64,000 bases of DNA. Source: Cyclobacteriaceae bacterium (GTDB lineage Bacteria; Bacteroidota; Bacteroidia; Cytophagales; Cyclobacteriaceae). How positions within the stretch are numbered: position 1 is the first letter of the stretch; the number at the start of each line of letters is the position of its first letter. Under the pieces are notes generated by a model that saw nothing but the letters and a program-made list of their open reading frames with translations, did not search any database and was not told the DNA's origin. The DNA is taken from contig JAEUUF010000016.1 of the NCBI GenBank assembly GCA_016787645.1, positions 1 through 64,000 on the forward strand, given 5' to 3'. Below are positions 9,209 through 17,987 of this stretch, in pieces. Both the position numbers and the translations under genes were made by a program.

Positions 9209-9216
9209 TATTTTTG
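9209..9216 (+). promoter_or_regulatory. -7 box (TATTTTTG) for gldKLMN
   Basis: Exact TAnnTTTG match 79 bases upstream of the gldK start, in the 135-base gap after the PorP-like gene. A TTTG at 9189-9192 could be the -33 element, though its 16-base spacing is a little short. It would give gldKLMN a leader of about 70 bases, separate from porP transcription. Confidence 0.5.
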
Positions 9217-9294
9217 GCAAAACAGGCGAATGAAATAAATTTATGGTCCATTCGTTGGACTGAAGCAGGAAGACGGTGACTTAACTATTCAAGT

Positions 9295-10398
9295 ATGGAT
9301 GTACGCGTGAAATCAAAAAGTCTTGGCTATGTATCGTTGATCCTCCTGTCCCTCTCCCTGGCGGGTTGCGGCCTCTTGGGCTTAGGTGGGAAGAAAGGAA
9401 AGGGCGACTCACAAGGCGAACTGGTGGGCGTTCCTAACCGGGAAGGCTGGGTGATGACGATTCCTTATGGCATGGTGCCGATTCCTGCCGGAACGTTCCA
9501 TATGGGTCAGGCCGATGAAGACCCCGCATCCACACAAATCAACTTCAACAAGCAGGTGACCATTGGTCCATTCTTTATGGACGACACCGAAATTACCAAC
9601 AATGAATACCGTCAGTTCACCAATTTCTTTTTGGTCGATAATGGAACAATTGAAGGATTTCCTGCGGTAAGCGCGGAAGAATTCCGTCAGAAATACTATC
9701 CAGACACTACCGTTTGGGTTCGCGACTTTTCGCACCACATGGGTGATCCTATTCAGGATTACTACTACTGGCACCCGGGCTATGATATTTACCCGGTAGT
9801 TGGAATTAACTGGGATGCTGCCGTTTTCTTTGGTAAGTGGAGAACGGCCTACCTGAACGATTTTAGGAAGACGGTAGGAGAATTTCCCATGCCGGAATTC
9901 CGCCTTCCTTCCGAGGCAGAATGGGAGTACGCCGCCCGTGGTGGACGGGATATGGCAAAGTACCCCTGGGGTAACCCATACATCCGAAACTCTAAGGGCT
10001 GCATGCTGGCCAATTTTAAACCCGGCCGCGGTAACTTCTTTGATGATGGTTTTGCATATACCTCACCCATTCAATCCTATTTCCCGAACGACTACGGTTT
10101 GTTTGATACTTCAGGAAATGTGTCGGAATGGTGCTTGGATGATTTTAACCCCGCTTCGGTCCCCACCGTTTGGGACCTGAACCCTCAATACATAGACCCT
10201 CGCACAGATCCGGAAAGCAAGAAATTCAATGCCAAGGTGCCCCCCAAGAAGGTGGTTCGCGGTGGTTCCTGGAAGGATGTTGCCTACTACCTTGAGACGG
10301 GTACGCGTACGTATGAATTCAAAGATTCCTCCCGGGCTTACATCGGATTCCGTTGCGCAATGACCCACCTGGGTCGTTCGTCAGGAAAGGAATTTTAA
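9295..10398 (+). CDS. gldK: GldK/PorK lipoprotein of the type IX secretion ring
   Basis: A 367-residue outer-membrane lipoprotein. The signal peptide ends in the lipobox LSLAGC (Cys25), followed by a Gly/Lys-rich linker. The rest is a formylglycine-generating-enzyme/sulfatase-modifying fold: MVPIPAGTFHMGQ, FFMDDTEITNNEY, FRLPSEAEWEYAARGG, YPWGN, YGLFDTSGNVSEWC and VVRGGSWKD. GldK and GldN form the periplasmic ring beneath the outer membrane. Order with gldL, gldM and gldN identifies it as GldK rather than GldJ. It is about 100 residues shorter than the flavobacterial and Porphyromonas proteins as I recall them. Confidence 0.93.
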   Translation: MDVRVKSKSLGYVSLILLSLSLAGCGLLGLGGKKGKGDSQGELVGVPNREGWVMTIPYGMVPIPAGTFHMGQADEDPASTQINFNKQVTIGPFFMDDTEITNNEYRQFTNFFLVDNGTIEGFPAVSAEEFRQKYYPDTTVWVRDFSHHMGDPIQDYYYWHPGYDIYPVVGINWDAAVFFGKWRTAYLNDFRKTVGEFPMPEFRLPSEAEWEYAARGGRDMAKYPWGNPYIRNSKGCMLANFKPGRGNFFDDGFAYTSPIQSYFPNDYGLFDTSGNVSEWCLDDFNPASVPTVWDLNPQYIDPRTDPESKKFNAKVPPKKVVRGGSWKDVAYYLETGTRTYEFKDSSRAYIGFRCAMTHLGRSSGKEF

Positions 10399-10469
10399 TA
10401 ATGGAAAACACCTACTATCTTTAGAAATCTCGAGCAAAACGAACCTTAAACCTTAAACTCTAAATAATC

Positions 10470-11291
10470 ATGGCAAAGAAAAAAGGCGGATTCATGCAGT
10501 TGCTTTATGAAACCATTATGCCCAAAGTATACGGCATTGGAGCTGCAGTGGTAATCGTAGGAGCACTTTTCAAGATTTTGCACTTACCGGGAGCAAACCA
10601 AATGCTGATGATCGGTCTTTCGACTGAGGCAGTTATCTTCTTCCTGAGCGCATTTGAACCGAAACACGCCGAGCCAGATTGGTCTAAGGTTTACCCTGAA
10701 CTTTCTGAAGACTTCGAGGGCCCCGCAACCCAAACAGCGACCCGAATCAGCAATCGCCCTACTGGTGATTCACCGCTGATCAAAATTGACGAAATGCTGA
10801 AAACTGCCAAGGTCGATCAAAACTTGCTCGATAATCTTGGCAAAGGGTTGACCAATTTGGCCACCTCAGCTAATCAAATGAATAATCTTTCCAACGCAGC
10901 GGTAGCGACCAACGAATACGCCAAGAACGTTCAAGCCGCTTCTGCTTCCCTTTCGGAAATGAATAAGTCCTACGGAACGGCTATGAAGGCTGTATCCGCT
11001 ATGGCAGATGCTTCTAAAGATACGGGTGAATACCACGCGCAGGTGCAGAAGGTCACCAAGAACCTGGCAGCCCTCAATACCATCTATGAGATGGAATTGA
11101 AAGATGCGGATTCCCATGTCAAGAATATGAACAAGTTCTACGAAAGTCTGACTGGAGCCATGTCTGGTCTGTCTTCTGTAGGAGCTAATACCAGCAAGTT
11201 TACCTCTGAACTGGGCAAGTTGACGGACAACCTGACGGCATTGAACAATGTCTATGGCAGCATGCTCACTGCGATGAAGGGTTCCAAGTAG
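10470..11291 (+). CDS. gldL: GldL/PorL inner-membrane motor subunit
   Basis: A 273-residue component of the proton-driven GldL-GldM motor that powers type IX secretion and gliding. Two membrane helices lie at about residues 20-37 and 44-62. The second carries Glu53 (GLSTEAVIFF), matching the conserved motor glutamate of the family, and a Lys35/His38 pair lies at the end of the first. The remaining 200 residues are cytoplasmic, helical and Ala/Asn/Lys-rich, with repeated NLSNA..., LSEMNKSYGTA and LTALNNVYG-type coiled segments. The start ATG follows gldK by 71 bases; TATCTTTA in that gap is a weak box. Confidence 0.95.
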   Translation: MAKKKGGFMQLLYETIMPKVYGIGAAVVIVGALFKILHLPGANQMLMIGLSTEAVIFFLSAFEPKHAEPDWSKVYPELSEDFEGPATQTATRISNRPTGDSPLIKIDEMLKTAKVDQNLLDNLGKGLTNLATSANQMNNLSNAAVATNEYAKNVQAASASLSEMNKSYGTAMKAVSAMADASKDTGEYHAQVQKVTKNLAALNTIYEMELKDADSHVKNMNKFYESLTGAMSGLSSVGANTSKFTSELGKLTDNLTALNNVYGSMLTAMKGSK

Positions 11292-11333
11292 TCGTTTAAG
11301 AGTTTAAGGGTAACATACATAAACTAGAAAACT

Positions 11334-12923
11334 ATGGCAGGTGGCAAGGAAACCCCGAGGCAAAAGATGATTGGCATGATGTATCTCGTGCTCACCGCCC
11401 TGCTGGCGCTAAACGTCAGCAGTGCCGTGCTCGAGAAGTTTGCCATTCTCAATACCACGTTGGTGGAGTTGATTGAAGAAAGCAGCCGCACCAACGAGAA
11501 CAAGTTGCAGGCAATTATGCGCTCAACCAGCGATAAGCCGGTTGTTTTGGATGCGAAAGACAAAGCTCAAAAGGTTCGTGACTTGACTAAGTCCACTATG
11601 GAGACGCTCGACAAGTTGAAAGAGGAATTGTCGAAAGATCATTCAGGCAAACCTATGGTGGGTGACGAGTTGGTTTCAAACACCAATATCGCCGAGGAAA
11701 AGATGCTCAATGACAAGTCAACCATCGGAGATAATTATGAGAAAACCCTGGTAGATTTTAATACGAAGCTCCAGGAGCTGTCGGGAATGAAGTTTCCCAA
11801 GCTGAATAAAAAGGCGGTTGATTTTGAAGAATTGAAGAACGAAAAAGGTGAGGTTCAGCATGCCGAGAAGTCGTTCATTGAGTTTTCGTTCGAAGGCACA
11901 CCTACCATGGCCGCGATCACGGGGATAACCCAAATGCAAACGGAGATTCTAGAGCATGAAGGCCTTGCATTAGACTCTTTGAATAGCATTGCTGAAGGCG
12001 TGAACTTCAAGTTTGATAAAGTAGTGCCCATGGTGATTGGCCCGGATGTGGTTGCCGCCGGAGCTAAATACTCTGGCCGGCTTTTCATGGCTGGCGCCGC
12101 CTCTGGCGTAAGCCCTGAAATGTTCCGCAATGGTGCTTCGCTTGCCGTGACAACCGACCCGGAGACAAGCATTAAGATGGCAAAGATCGAGTTTGCGGCA
12201 ACCGCCTCGAATTATGACGCCAATGGACAATCTAAGCAGTCTTACAAAACGGAGATCCGCGTAGCCGGTAAGGATCCCTTGACGCGCACTATTGAGTATA
12301 CCGTTATCCGGCCAACCATCCGGATTACCAATGGCAATGCACCGAGCCTTTATATGAACTGCGGTAACTTTGTAAATATTGAAGTACCTGCCTTAGGGGC
12401 CAACTATAACCCCAGTTTCAGCATCAAGGGGGGCACCATTGAGAAGGGCGACAAGCCCGGAAAAGTGACCATCATCCCTAAGGAGCGCAAGGTTTCGGTG
12501 ACCGTGTCGAACGGCGGAGCTTTGATTGGCACTGAAAACTTTGATGTTAAGCCAATACCCAAGCCTCACTATGTGGCCCGCGATAACAGTGGAAAGGAAA
12601 TTGACCTGAAGAATGGTATTCGTTCTACAGCCGTAACTGGCCTGCGTATCAATGCAGATGCTGAGGATAACTTCAAAGCGGAGGTGCCTAAAGATGCAGT
12701 GTATCGCATTCGGACTATGGAGGTGATTCTGGCGCGTGGAACGGCGCGCGTTGACCAGTTCAATTCAACCACAGAGAACCTTGATCTCAACCGGTGGCGT
12801 TCACAAATGCGCCCTGGCGACCGGATCATTATCGATATTAAGACGGTTACCCGCAATACATTTACGGGAGAACAGGAAAACGTTCCTGTTGTATCCGGCA
12901 CAATCAACATTCCTATTCAATAA
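11334..12923 (+). CDS. gldM: GldM/PorM periplasmic motor shaft protein
   Basis: A 529-residue motor partner of GldL. The opening MAGGKETPRQKMIGMMYLVLTALLALNVS is typical: a short cytoplasmic tail and one membrane helix (about residues 14-32), then a long periplasmic region. Residues 35-190 are helical, and the remainder is a chain of beta-sandwich domains, as in known GldM/PorM structures. The C-terminus (VSGTINIPIQ) reaches the GldK/GldN ring. It lies 42 bases after gldL and 10 bases before gldN, so one transcript is likely. Confidence 0.96.
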   Translation: MAGGKETPRQKMIGMMYLVLTALLALNVSSAVLEKFAILNTTLVELIEESSRTNENKLQAIMRSTSDKPVVLDAKDKAQKVRDLTKSTMETLDKLKEELSKDHSGKPMVGDELVSNTNIAEEKMLNDKSTIGDNYEKTLVDFNTKLQELSGMKFPKLNKKAVDFEELKNEKGEVQHAEKSFIEFSFEGTPTMAAITGITQMQTEILEHEGLALDSLNSIAEGVNFKFDKVVPMVIGPDVVAAGAKYSGRLFMAGAASGVSPEMFRNGASLAVTTDPETSIKMAKIEFAATASNYDANGQSKQSYKTEIRVAGKDPLTRTIEYTVIRPTIRITNGNAPSLYMNCGNFVNIEVPALGANYNPSFSIKGGTIEKGDKPGKVTIIPKERKVSVTVSNGGALIGTENFDVKPIPKPHYVARDNSGKEIDLKNGIRSTAVTGLRINADAEDNFKAEVPKDAVYRIRTMEVILARGTARVDQFNSTTENLDLNRWRSQMRPGDRIIIDIKTVTRNTFTGEQENVPVVSGTINIPIQ

Positions 12924-12933
12924 ACACTGAACT

Positions 12934-13827
12934 ATGCTCAGGAGGTCTTTCTTAGTTGGGTTGGCTATCACTTGTTTCTCCACGGTTGCGTGGGCTCAGG
13001 AAGAGGAGGGGCAGGTGAATCCGAATTCATTGCTCAACATTCCCAAGTATGAGCAATTGTACAAGGTGCGTGTTTGGAGAGTGATCGACCTCCGCGAAAA
13101 GCAGAACAAAGGTTTCTTTGCCCGCGGAAACGAAATAACCAAGCTGTTGCTCAAGGCTATCAGCTCAGGGGAGTTGGTTGATATTTACAAGTACGATTCA
13201 CTTACTGCCAAGTACTCTAAGGATGAATTTAATGGCCTGATGGTAACGCAACAAGGTGAAACCTTTCCGGTTTGGGCGCCCGCATCGGATTACTACCAGG
13301 GAGATGTCGTTACTTTCAATGGAAAGAACTACGAGGCTGCAGTGAACAGCAGGGGAAAGAATCCTTCGACCTCACCGGATGATTGGCAGGCTACTACACG
13401 GGGCCAGGCTATCCGCTATGAGGCGAATGAGATTTATCGCATTACCCTTATGGAAGATGTGATTTTTGACAAGCGTCGTTCGCGTCTTTATTACGACATG
13501 CTGGCCATGGGCTTTGCTGCTTTTGACCAAAACACGGGCACCTTTAAATCTGTGGGCTGGTTCAAGTACAAGGACCTGGAGAAGATATTCCGGAATCACA
13601 CGAAGGATGCGGTTTGGTTCAATCGCTATAACACCGCAGAGAACAAGAATTATGCGGATGCCTTCCTCCTGCGCCTGTTTCATGGTGTGATCGACAAGGT
13701 CGAAAACCCGGATGATGAGCGGATTGCAGATACGTATAATGGTCGTCCGTACAAAGAGGCCGTTTGGGCGATGGAATGGGAAGAGATGAGGCTTATGGAG
13801 AAGGAGCACAACCTCTGGGAATACTAA
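12934..13827 (+). CDS. gldN: GldN/PorN ring protein with a chitin-binding-module-like stretch
   Basis: A 297-residue periplasmic protein that forms the type IX secretion ring with GldK. A signal peptide (residues 1-21, ending AWAQ) is followed by the GldN core: YKVRVWRVIDLREKQN, FFARGNEITKLLL, VIFDKRRSRLYYDMLAMGF, YADAFLLRLFHG and the C-terminal EHNLWEY. Residues 114-152 (bases 13273-13389) read WAPASDYYQGDVVTF, then NGKNYEAAVNSRGKNPST, then DDWQ. That is the W...Y..GD.V.y.G..Y.A...P...W pattern of CBM5/12-type carbohydrate-binding modules, placed where other GldN proteins carry a plain linker. The ring could thus contact glycan, which is inference. Confidence 0.93.
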   Translation: MLRRSFLVGLAITCFSTVAWAQEEEGQVNPNSLLNIPKYEQLYKVRVWRVIDLREKQNKGFFARGNEITKLLLKAISSGELVDIYKYDSLTAKYSKDEFNGLMVTQQGETFPVWAPASDYYQGDVVTFNGKNYEAAVNSRGKNPSTSPDDWQATTRGQAIRYEANEIYRITLMEDVIFDKRRSRLYYDMLAMGFAAFDQNTGTFKSVGWFKYKDLEKIFRNHTKDAVWFNRYNTAENKNYADAFLLRLFHGVIDKVENPDDERIADTYNGRPYKEAVWAMEWEEMRLMEKEHNLWEY

Positions 13828-13846
13828 GAGAAAAATATTGTGATCG

Positions 13847-13876
13847 AAAAAGGGAGAACCTCAGTTCTCCCTTTTT
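13847..13876. terminator. Bidirectional hairpin terminator between gldN and uvrC
   Basis: The arms AAAAAGGGAGAAC (13847-13859) and GTTCTCCCTTTTT (13864-13876) pair perfectly around a CTCA loop, with A and T tracts on both sides. It can therefore terminate both the gldKLMN transcript and the opposite porW-PBP-uvrC transcript. The uvrC stop codon (13861-13863) lies in the loop. Confidence 0.9.
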
Positions 13877-15657
13877 TGTTTCCACAAGTTGATCTTGTGT
13901 GCCTTTGATTTCCCAATCAGCGCCTCCAGTTCATTCGGGTCAGCAGTCATGATTTTCTTCACCGATTTGAAGTGCCTCAATAGGGATTCCGTGGCAGCCG
14001 GTCCTATGCCGGGTATCTCCTCCAATTCGCTCAGAAGGCTTGATTTGCTGCGCTTCTTCCGGTGAAAGGTGATGGCAAACCGATGAGCCTCATCGCGAAT
14101 CTGCTGAATAAGTAGCAACGCTTGGGACTTTTTATGAATGTGCAGTGGGAGGGGATCTTCTGGAAAATAGATTTCCTCCAATTTCTTGGCTATGCCGATA
14201 ATGGGGATTTGCCCATAAAGATTTAGTTCCTGCAGTGCCTGCGCAGCACTGCTGAGTTGACCTTTTCCACCATCAACGATGATGAGGTCAGGGAAGGGCA
14301 AGGCTTCTTGTATAATACGTTGATATCTTCGCACCACAATTTCCCGCATGGAGGCAAAATCATCAGGACCCTTCACGGTTCTGATGTTGAAATGTCGGTA
14401 GCCTCCCTTGTCGGGTTTGCCATCTACGAACCTGACCATAGAGGCAACCGGATCTGACCCCTGGAGATTGGAGTTGTCAAAGCATTCGATAGTTCGGGGT
14501 AGCCGTTGAAGCCTAAGCGCAGCCTGCAGCGAAACCAGCACTTCTTGATGGCGTTGCGCTTGTGATTCTTTAGCGGCTTCCTTCCGGGCTTTTTGGTAGA
14601 TGACGTTCTTAAGGGAGAGGTCAACGAGTCGCCGCTTGTCTCCGATTTGAGGAACAATGTTTTCAACTCCTTCATCGGCGATTTCCAATGCGAGATTGCT
14701 GTACACTTGTTGGTGGGTGCTTTTTAGGTCAGCGCGAACCTGATGGGCAACCATCGCCAAAAGTTCCGCATCGGGTTCATCAAGTTTCTTTGTTACTTGA
14801 ATGTCCCTTGAGTAGATGATGGCCCCCTCTTTCACTTGCATAAAGTTGAGAAAGGCAGTATCCTGCGTACTGAGGATAGTGATGACATCGATGTCTGTCA
14901 ACTTTCGGTTCACGACCGTAGACTTTGCCTGGAACTTCTCTAGTAGCTCGATTTTATGCCGATAGCGTTCGGCAAGTTCAAACTGAAGCGCTTCAGCATG
15001 CATCTTCATGTGGTCGGTGAAGTGAGTCTCAACAAGACTCAAATTACCTTTGAGAATGTGTCGTGCTTGTGCAATTTCCTCCAGGTACGCTTGTTCCTCC
15101 TGTAGCCCTTCACACGGACCCTTACAGTTACCCAGGTGATACTCAAGGCATACTTTGAACTTCTTTTGCTTGATGTTGGATTGAGAGAGCAGAAAGTTGC
15201 AAGTGCGAATAGTGTAAAGTTTTCTAACGAGTTCCAGTACACTTTTCATCGATTGTACACTGCTGTATGGGCCAAAGTACTCACCTTGTTCTGGAATATA
15301 TTTTCGGGTGTAAATGATTCTTGGGAACCGTTCTCTAAGGATGCAGAGATAGGGGAAGGTCTTGTCATCCTTGAGGAGGATATTGTATTTTGGCTGGTAT
15401 TGCTTGATGAAGTTGTTCTCCATCAGCAGGGCGTCGAACTCAGTATTGGCAAGTGTAAATTCAATGGAGTGTATCTCCGAAACCAACTTCTCGGTTTTTC
15501 GGCTATAGGCGGATTGTTTATTGAAATAGCTACTAACGCGCTTCTTCAGGCTCTTGGCCTTGCCAACGTAAATCAATACCTGTTCCTTGTTGTAAAAGCG
15601 GTAGATGCCCGGAGCGTCAGGAAGTGCGGCGGCCTTTTCACGTAGATCAGCCGTCAT
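13861..15657 (-). CDS. uvrC: UvrC, excinuclease ABC subunit C
   Basis: A 598-residue dual-incision nuclease of nucleotide excision repair. The N-terminal GIY-YIG nuclease (PGIYRFY at 16, LIYVGKAKSLKKRV at 28-41) makes the 3' cut. A UvrBC-interaction segment lies near residue 200. The RNase H-like C-terminal endonuclease contains ECFDNSNLQGS and DLIIVDGGKGQL with catalytic Asp residues, and a helix-hairpin-helix pair (EIPGIGPAATESLLRHF) ends the protein. It starts two bases after the penicillin-binding protein stop, so it is probably the last gene of the porW operon. Confidence 0.98.
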   Translation of the reverse strand: MTADLREKAAALPDAPGIYRFYNKEQVLIYVGKAKSLKKRVSSYFNKQSAYSRKTEKLVSEIHSIEFTLANTEFDALLMENNFIKQYQPKYNILLKDDKTFPYLCILRERFPRIIYTRKYIPEQGEYFGPYSSVQSMKSVLELVRKLYTIRTCNFLLSQSNIKQKKFKVCLEYHLGNCKGPCEGLQEEQAYLEEIAQARHILKGNLSLVETHFTDHMKMHAEALQFELAERYRHKIELLEKFQAKSTVVNRKLTDIDVITILSTQDTAFLNFMQVKEGAIIYSRDIQVTKKLDEPDAELLAMVAHQVRADLKSTHQQVYSNLALEIADEGVENIVPQIGDKRRLVDLSLKNVIYQKARKEAAKESQAQRHQEVLVSLQAALRLQRLPRTIECFDNSNLQGSDPVASMVRFVDGKPDKGGYRHFNIRTVKGPDDFASMREIVVRRYQRIIQEALPFPDLIIVDGGKGQLSSAAQALQELNLYGQIPIIGIAKKLEEIYFPEDPLPLHIHKKSQALLLIQQIRDEAHRFAITFHRKKRSKSSLLSELEEIPGIGPAATESLLRHFKSVKKIMTADPNELEALIGKSKAHKINLWKQKREN

Positions 15658-15659
15658 GA

Positions 15660-17987
15660 CTAATTGTTGATGTCCCAGGGCTTTTCGTCTACCTTGACGG
15701 AGTCAGACTTGAGTTGTTTGGCGCAATCAAGATTGATATCCAGTCCGGATTTTGGAAGCTTGAATTTTCCCTTGGTAATTCCGGTGGTAGGATCCTGATA
15801 GACCTTCATCATGAATTTATCCCAGATGGGGCGTGCGGTTCTTGTACCCTGGCCGAACACCCAGGAAGGGAAGTGAATTGCACGCTCATCGCCCCCAACC
15901 CAAACGCCGGTAACGAGGTCGTGTGTAACTCCTACATACCAACCGTCTGAGGCGTTGTTGGTCGTTCCTGTCTTGCCCCCAATTTCATTATCTATTTTCA
16001 ACTCTCGGCTTAACCCCAATGATGTGCCGCCTGACTCTTCAATGCCTCCCATAAGCATGTAGATCATCTTATAGGCGGTCTGATCATTGATAGCTTGCCG
16101 GCGGATAGGAACGAAATTTTCGATGACGTTACCGTTTTTGTCTTCGATGCGGGTAATGTAGAAAGGTTTGGTATATATGCCGTTGTTGACGAAAGTGCTG
16201 TAGGCGCCAACCATCTCAAAAAGTGAGACATCACTGACACCAAGGCAAAGCGATGGGACAGGGTCCAGTTTGCTTTCTATACCGACGCGGTGCGCGAATT
16301 CAACAACGTTCTCCTCACCCAAAGCTTTCATCATCTGGGCGGTGATGGAATTTACTGACCTGGCCATTGCCTGGCGGATTGTCATTTTTTCGCCGGTGCC
16401 CCGCGTACCATCGGAGTTGGGCGGATACCAGACGGTACCTGAGACTTTGAAGCTGGGTGCGATGTCCTCCAACACATAGCAGGGAGAGTAACCTGATTCC
16501 ATGGCAAGTCCATAAACAAATGGCTTGAATGTGGATCCAGGCTGTCGCGTGCCTTGTTTCACGTGATCATATTTAAAGTACTTATAATTGAATCCACCGA
16601 CCCACGCTTTAATATGACCGGTAGTAGGGTCCATTGACATCAGGCCTGATTGCAGGAACCGCTTGTAGTACGCAAGGGAGTCCATGGAACTGAACAGGGT
16701 ATCGCGTTCGCCGCGCCAGGTGAAGACGGTCATCGGCTTTTTCAGATTCAGCATGATGCGGACAGAGTCTGATTTTTCCCCGTATTTGGCAACGAGGTTC
16801 TTATAGGCATCGGTTTGTTTGATGCGCATGCGAAGGAAACCCTGAATTTCCTGACGGTCATCGTCGACCCAGGGATTCTTGCCTTCCCATTGTTTGCTGA
16901 ACTCGGTCTGGAGGCCTTTCATGTGTTCCAGCATGGCATCTTCGGCATATTTCTGCAATCGACTGTCAATGGTAGTGTAGATTTTCAACCCGGAATTCCA
17001 TAAGTCGATGCCTCTTTCAGCACAGAACTGCATGAGGTAGGTGCTGATCACTGTTCGGAAGTAAGTGGCCAATCCCTCATTTTGATTTTGAATCTTGAAT
17101 TTGAGTCCAAGATCCAAAGCTGCCAGGGAGTCATATTGCTCGCGGGCAACGATCTTATATTTGCTTCGGAATATCTTGTAAAGAACTTCGTTACGCTTTG
17201 ACAATGCGTTTTCAGGACGAAGTACTGGATTATAGAACGTCGGATTCTGAAGCATCCCCACCAACAATGCGGATTCCTGGAGGTTAAGACTGTCTGGGGA
17301 TTTACTAAAATAGGTTTCGCTGGCCACCTTGATGCCATACGAGTTGCTGGAGAATTCTGCCGTATTTAGATACATGGCGATGATCTCCTGTTTTGTGAAG
17401 TTTCTCTCCAGATTCACAGCAATGATCCACTCTTTGGTTTTTTGAACAATACGGCGTGGATAGCGCCCAAGCTTCGCGATGGTCCCATCTAATCCCCGGT
17501 CGCGGTTGCGGGTGTACAAGTTCTTCGCCAATTGCTGGGTGATCGTGCTCCCACCCCCAGAAGGCTGAAAGGTAAGCAGCCCATAAGCTACCCGCAGGTA
17601 CGCGGGGAAGTCAAGCCCGGAATGTTCATAGAAGCGATGGTCTTCAGACAAGACCAGGGTGTTGACCAGATCATCGGAAAGTTCATCAAAAGTTACCTGG
17701 CTTCGGTTAAACCGGAAATATCGACCGAGTGACACACCATCCGCGGAAATGAGTTCGGAGGAAAGGTCATTTTCGGGGTTTTCAACCTCAGCCAAGCTGG
17801 GCATACCACCGAATAGCCCAAAAAGATCGACGCTTACCGTAAACACATAAATCGGTAGCCCAAGGGTTAGGCACAGGAAAAGTATCCAGACATATTTGAC
17901 AACCTTTCCAAACCAGGGTTGCTTGCCTCCGAGCACTTGATGGATTTTACTTCTTGTAGTATCGGTCGAAGAAGCTGAGGTACTCAT
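15660..17987 (-). CDS. Class A penicillin-binding protein (PBP1A-like)
   Basis: A 775-residue bifunctional peptidoglycan synthase. A cytoplasmic tail and one membrane helix (about 30-52) are followed by the GT51 glycosyltransferase with SEDHRFYEHSGLD (catalytic Glu115) and GGGSTITQQLAKNL. The transpeptidase has the SxxK motif GSTFKP (Ser485, Lys488), SVN in ARSVNSITAQ and KTGT in GGKTGTTNNASDGWYVG. The start overlaps the 3' end of the porW/sprE gene by 41 bases in a different frame, which suggests translational coupling. Linkage with a type IX secretion protein suggests co-expression of wall synthesis and secretion. Confidence 0.95.
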   Translation of the reverse strand: MSTSASSTDTTRSKIHQVLGGKQPWFGKVVKYVWILFLCLTLGLPIYVFTVSVDLFGLFGGMPSLAEVENPENDLSSELISADGVSLGRYFRFNRSQVTFDELSDDLVNTLVLSEDHRFYEHSGLDFPAYLRVAYGLLTFQPSGGGSTITQQLAKNLYTRNRDRGLDGTIAKLGRYPRRIVQKTKEWIIAVNLERNFTKQEIIAMYLNTAEFSSNSYGIKVASETYFSKSPDSLNLQESALLVGMLQNPTFYNPVLRPENALSKRNEVLYKIFRSKYKIVAREQYDSLAALDLGLKFKIQNQNEGLATYFRTVISTYLMQFCAERGIDLWNSGLKIYTTIDSRLQKYAEDAMLEHMKGLQTEFSKQWEGKNPWVDDDRQEIQGFLRMRIKQTDAYKNLVAKYGEKSDSVRIMLNLKKPMTVFTWRGERDTLFSSMDSLAYYKRFLQSGLMSMDPTTGHIKAWVGGFNYKYFKYDHVKQGTRQPGSTFKPFVYGLAMESGYSPCYVLEDIAPSFKVSGTVWYPPNSDGTRGTGEKMTIRQAMARSVNSITAQMMKALGEENVVEFAHRVGIESKLDPVPSLCLGVSDVSLFEMVGAYSTFVNNGIYTKPFYITRIEDKNGNVIENFVPIRRQAINDQTAYKMIYMLMGGIEESGGTSLGLSRELKIDNEIGGKTGTTNNASDGWYVGVTHDLVTGVWVGGDERAIHFPSWVFGQGTRTARPIWDKFMMKVYQDPTTGITKGKFKLPKSGLDINLDCAKQLKSDSVKVDEKPWDINN

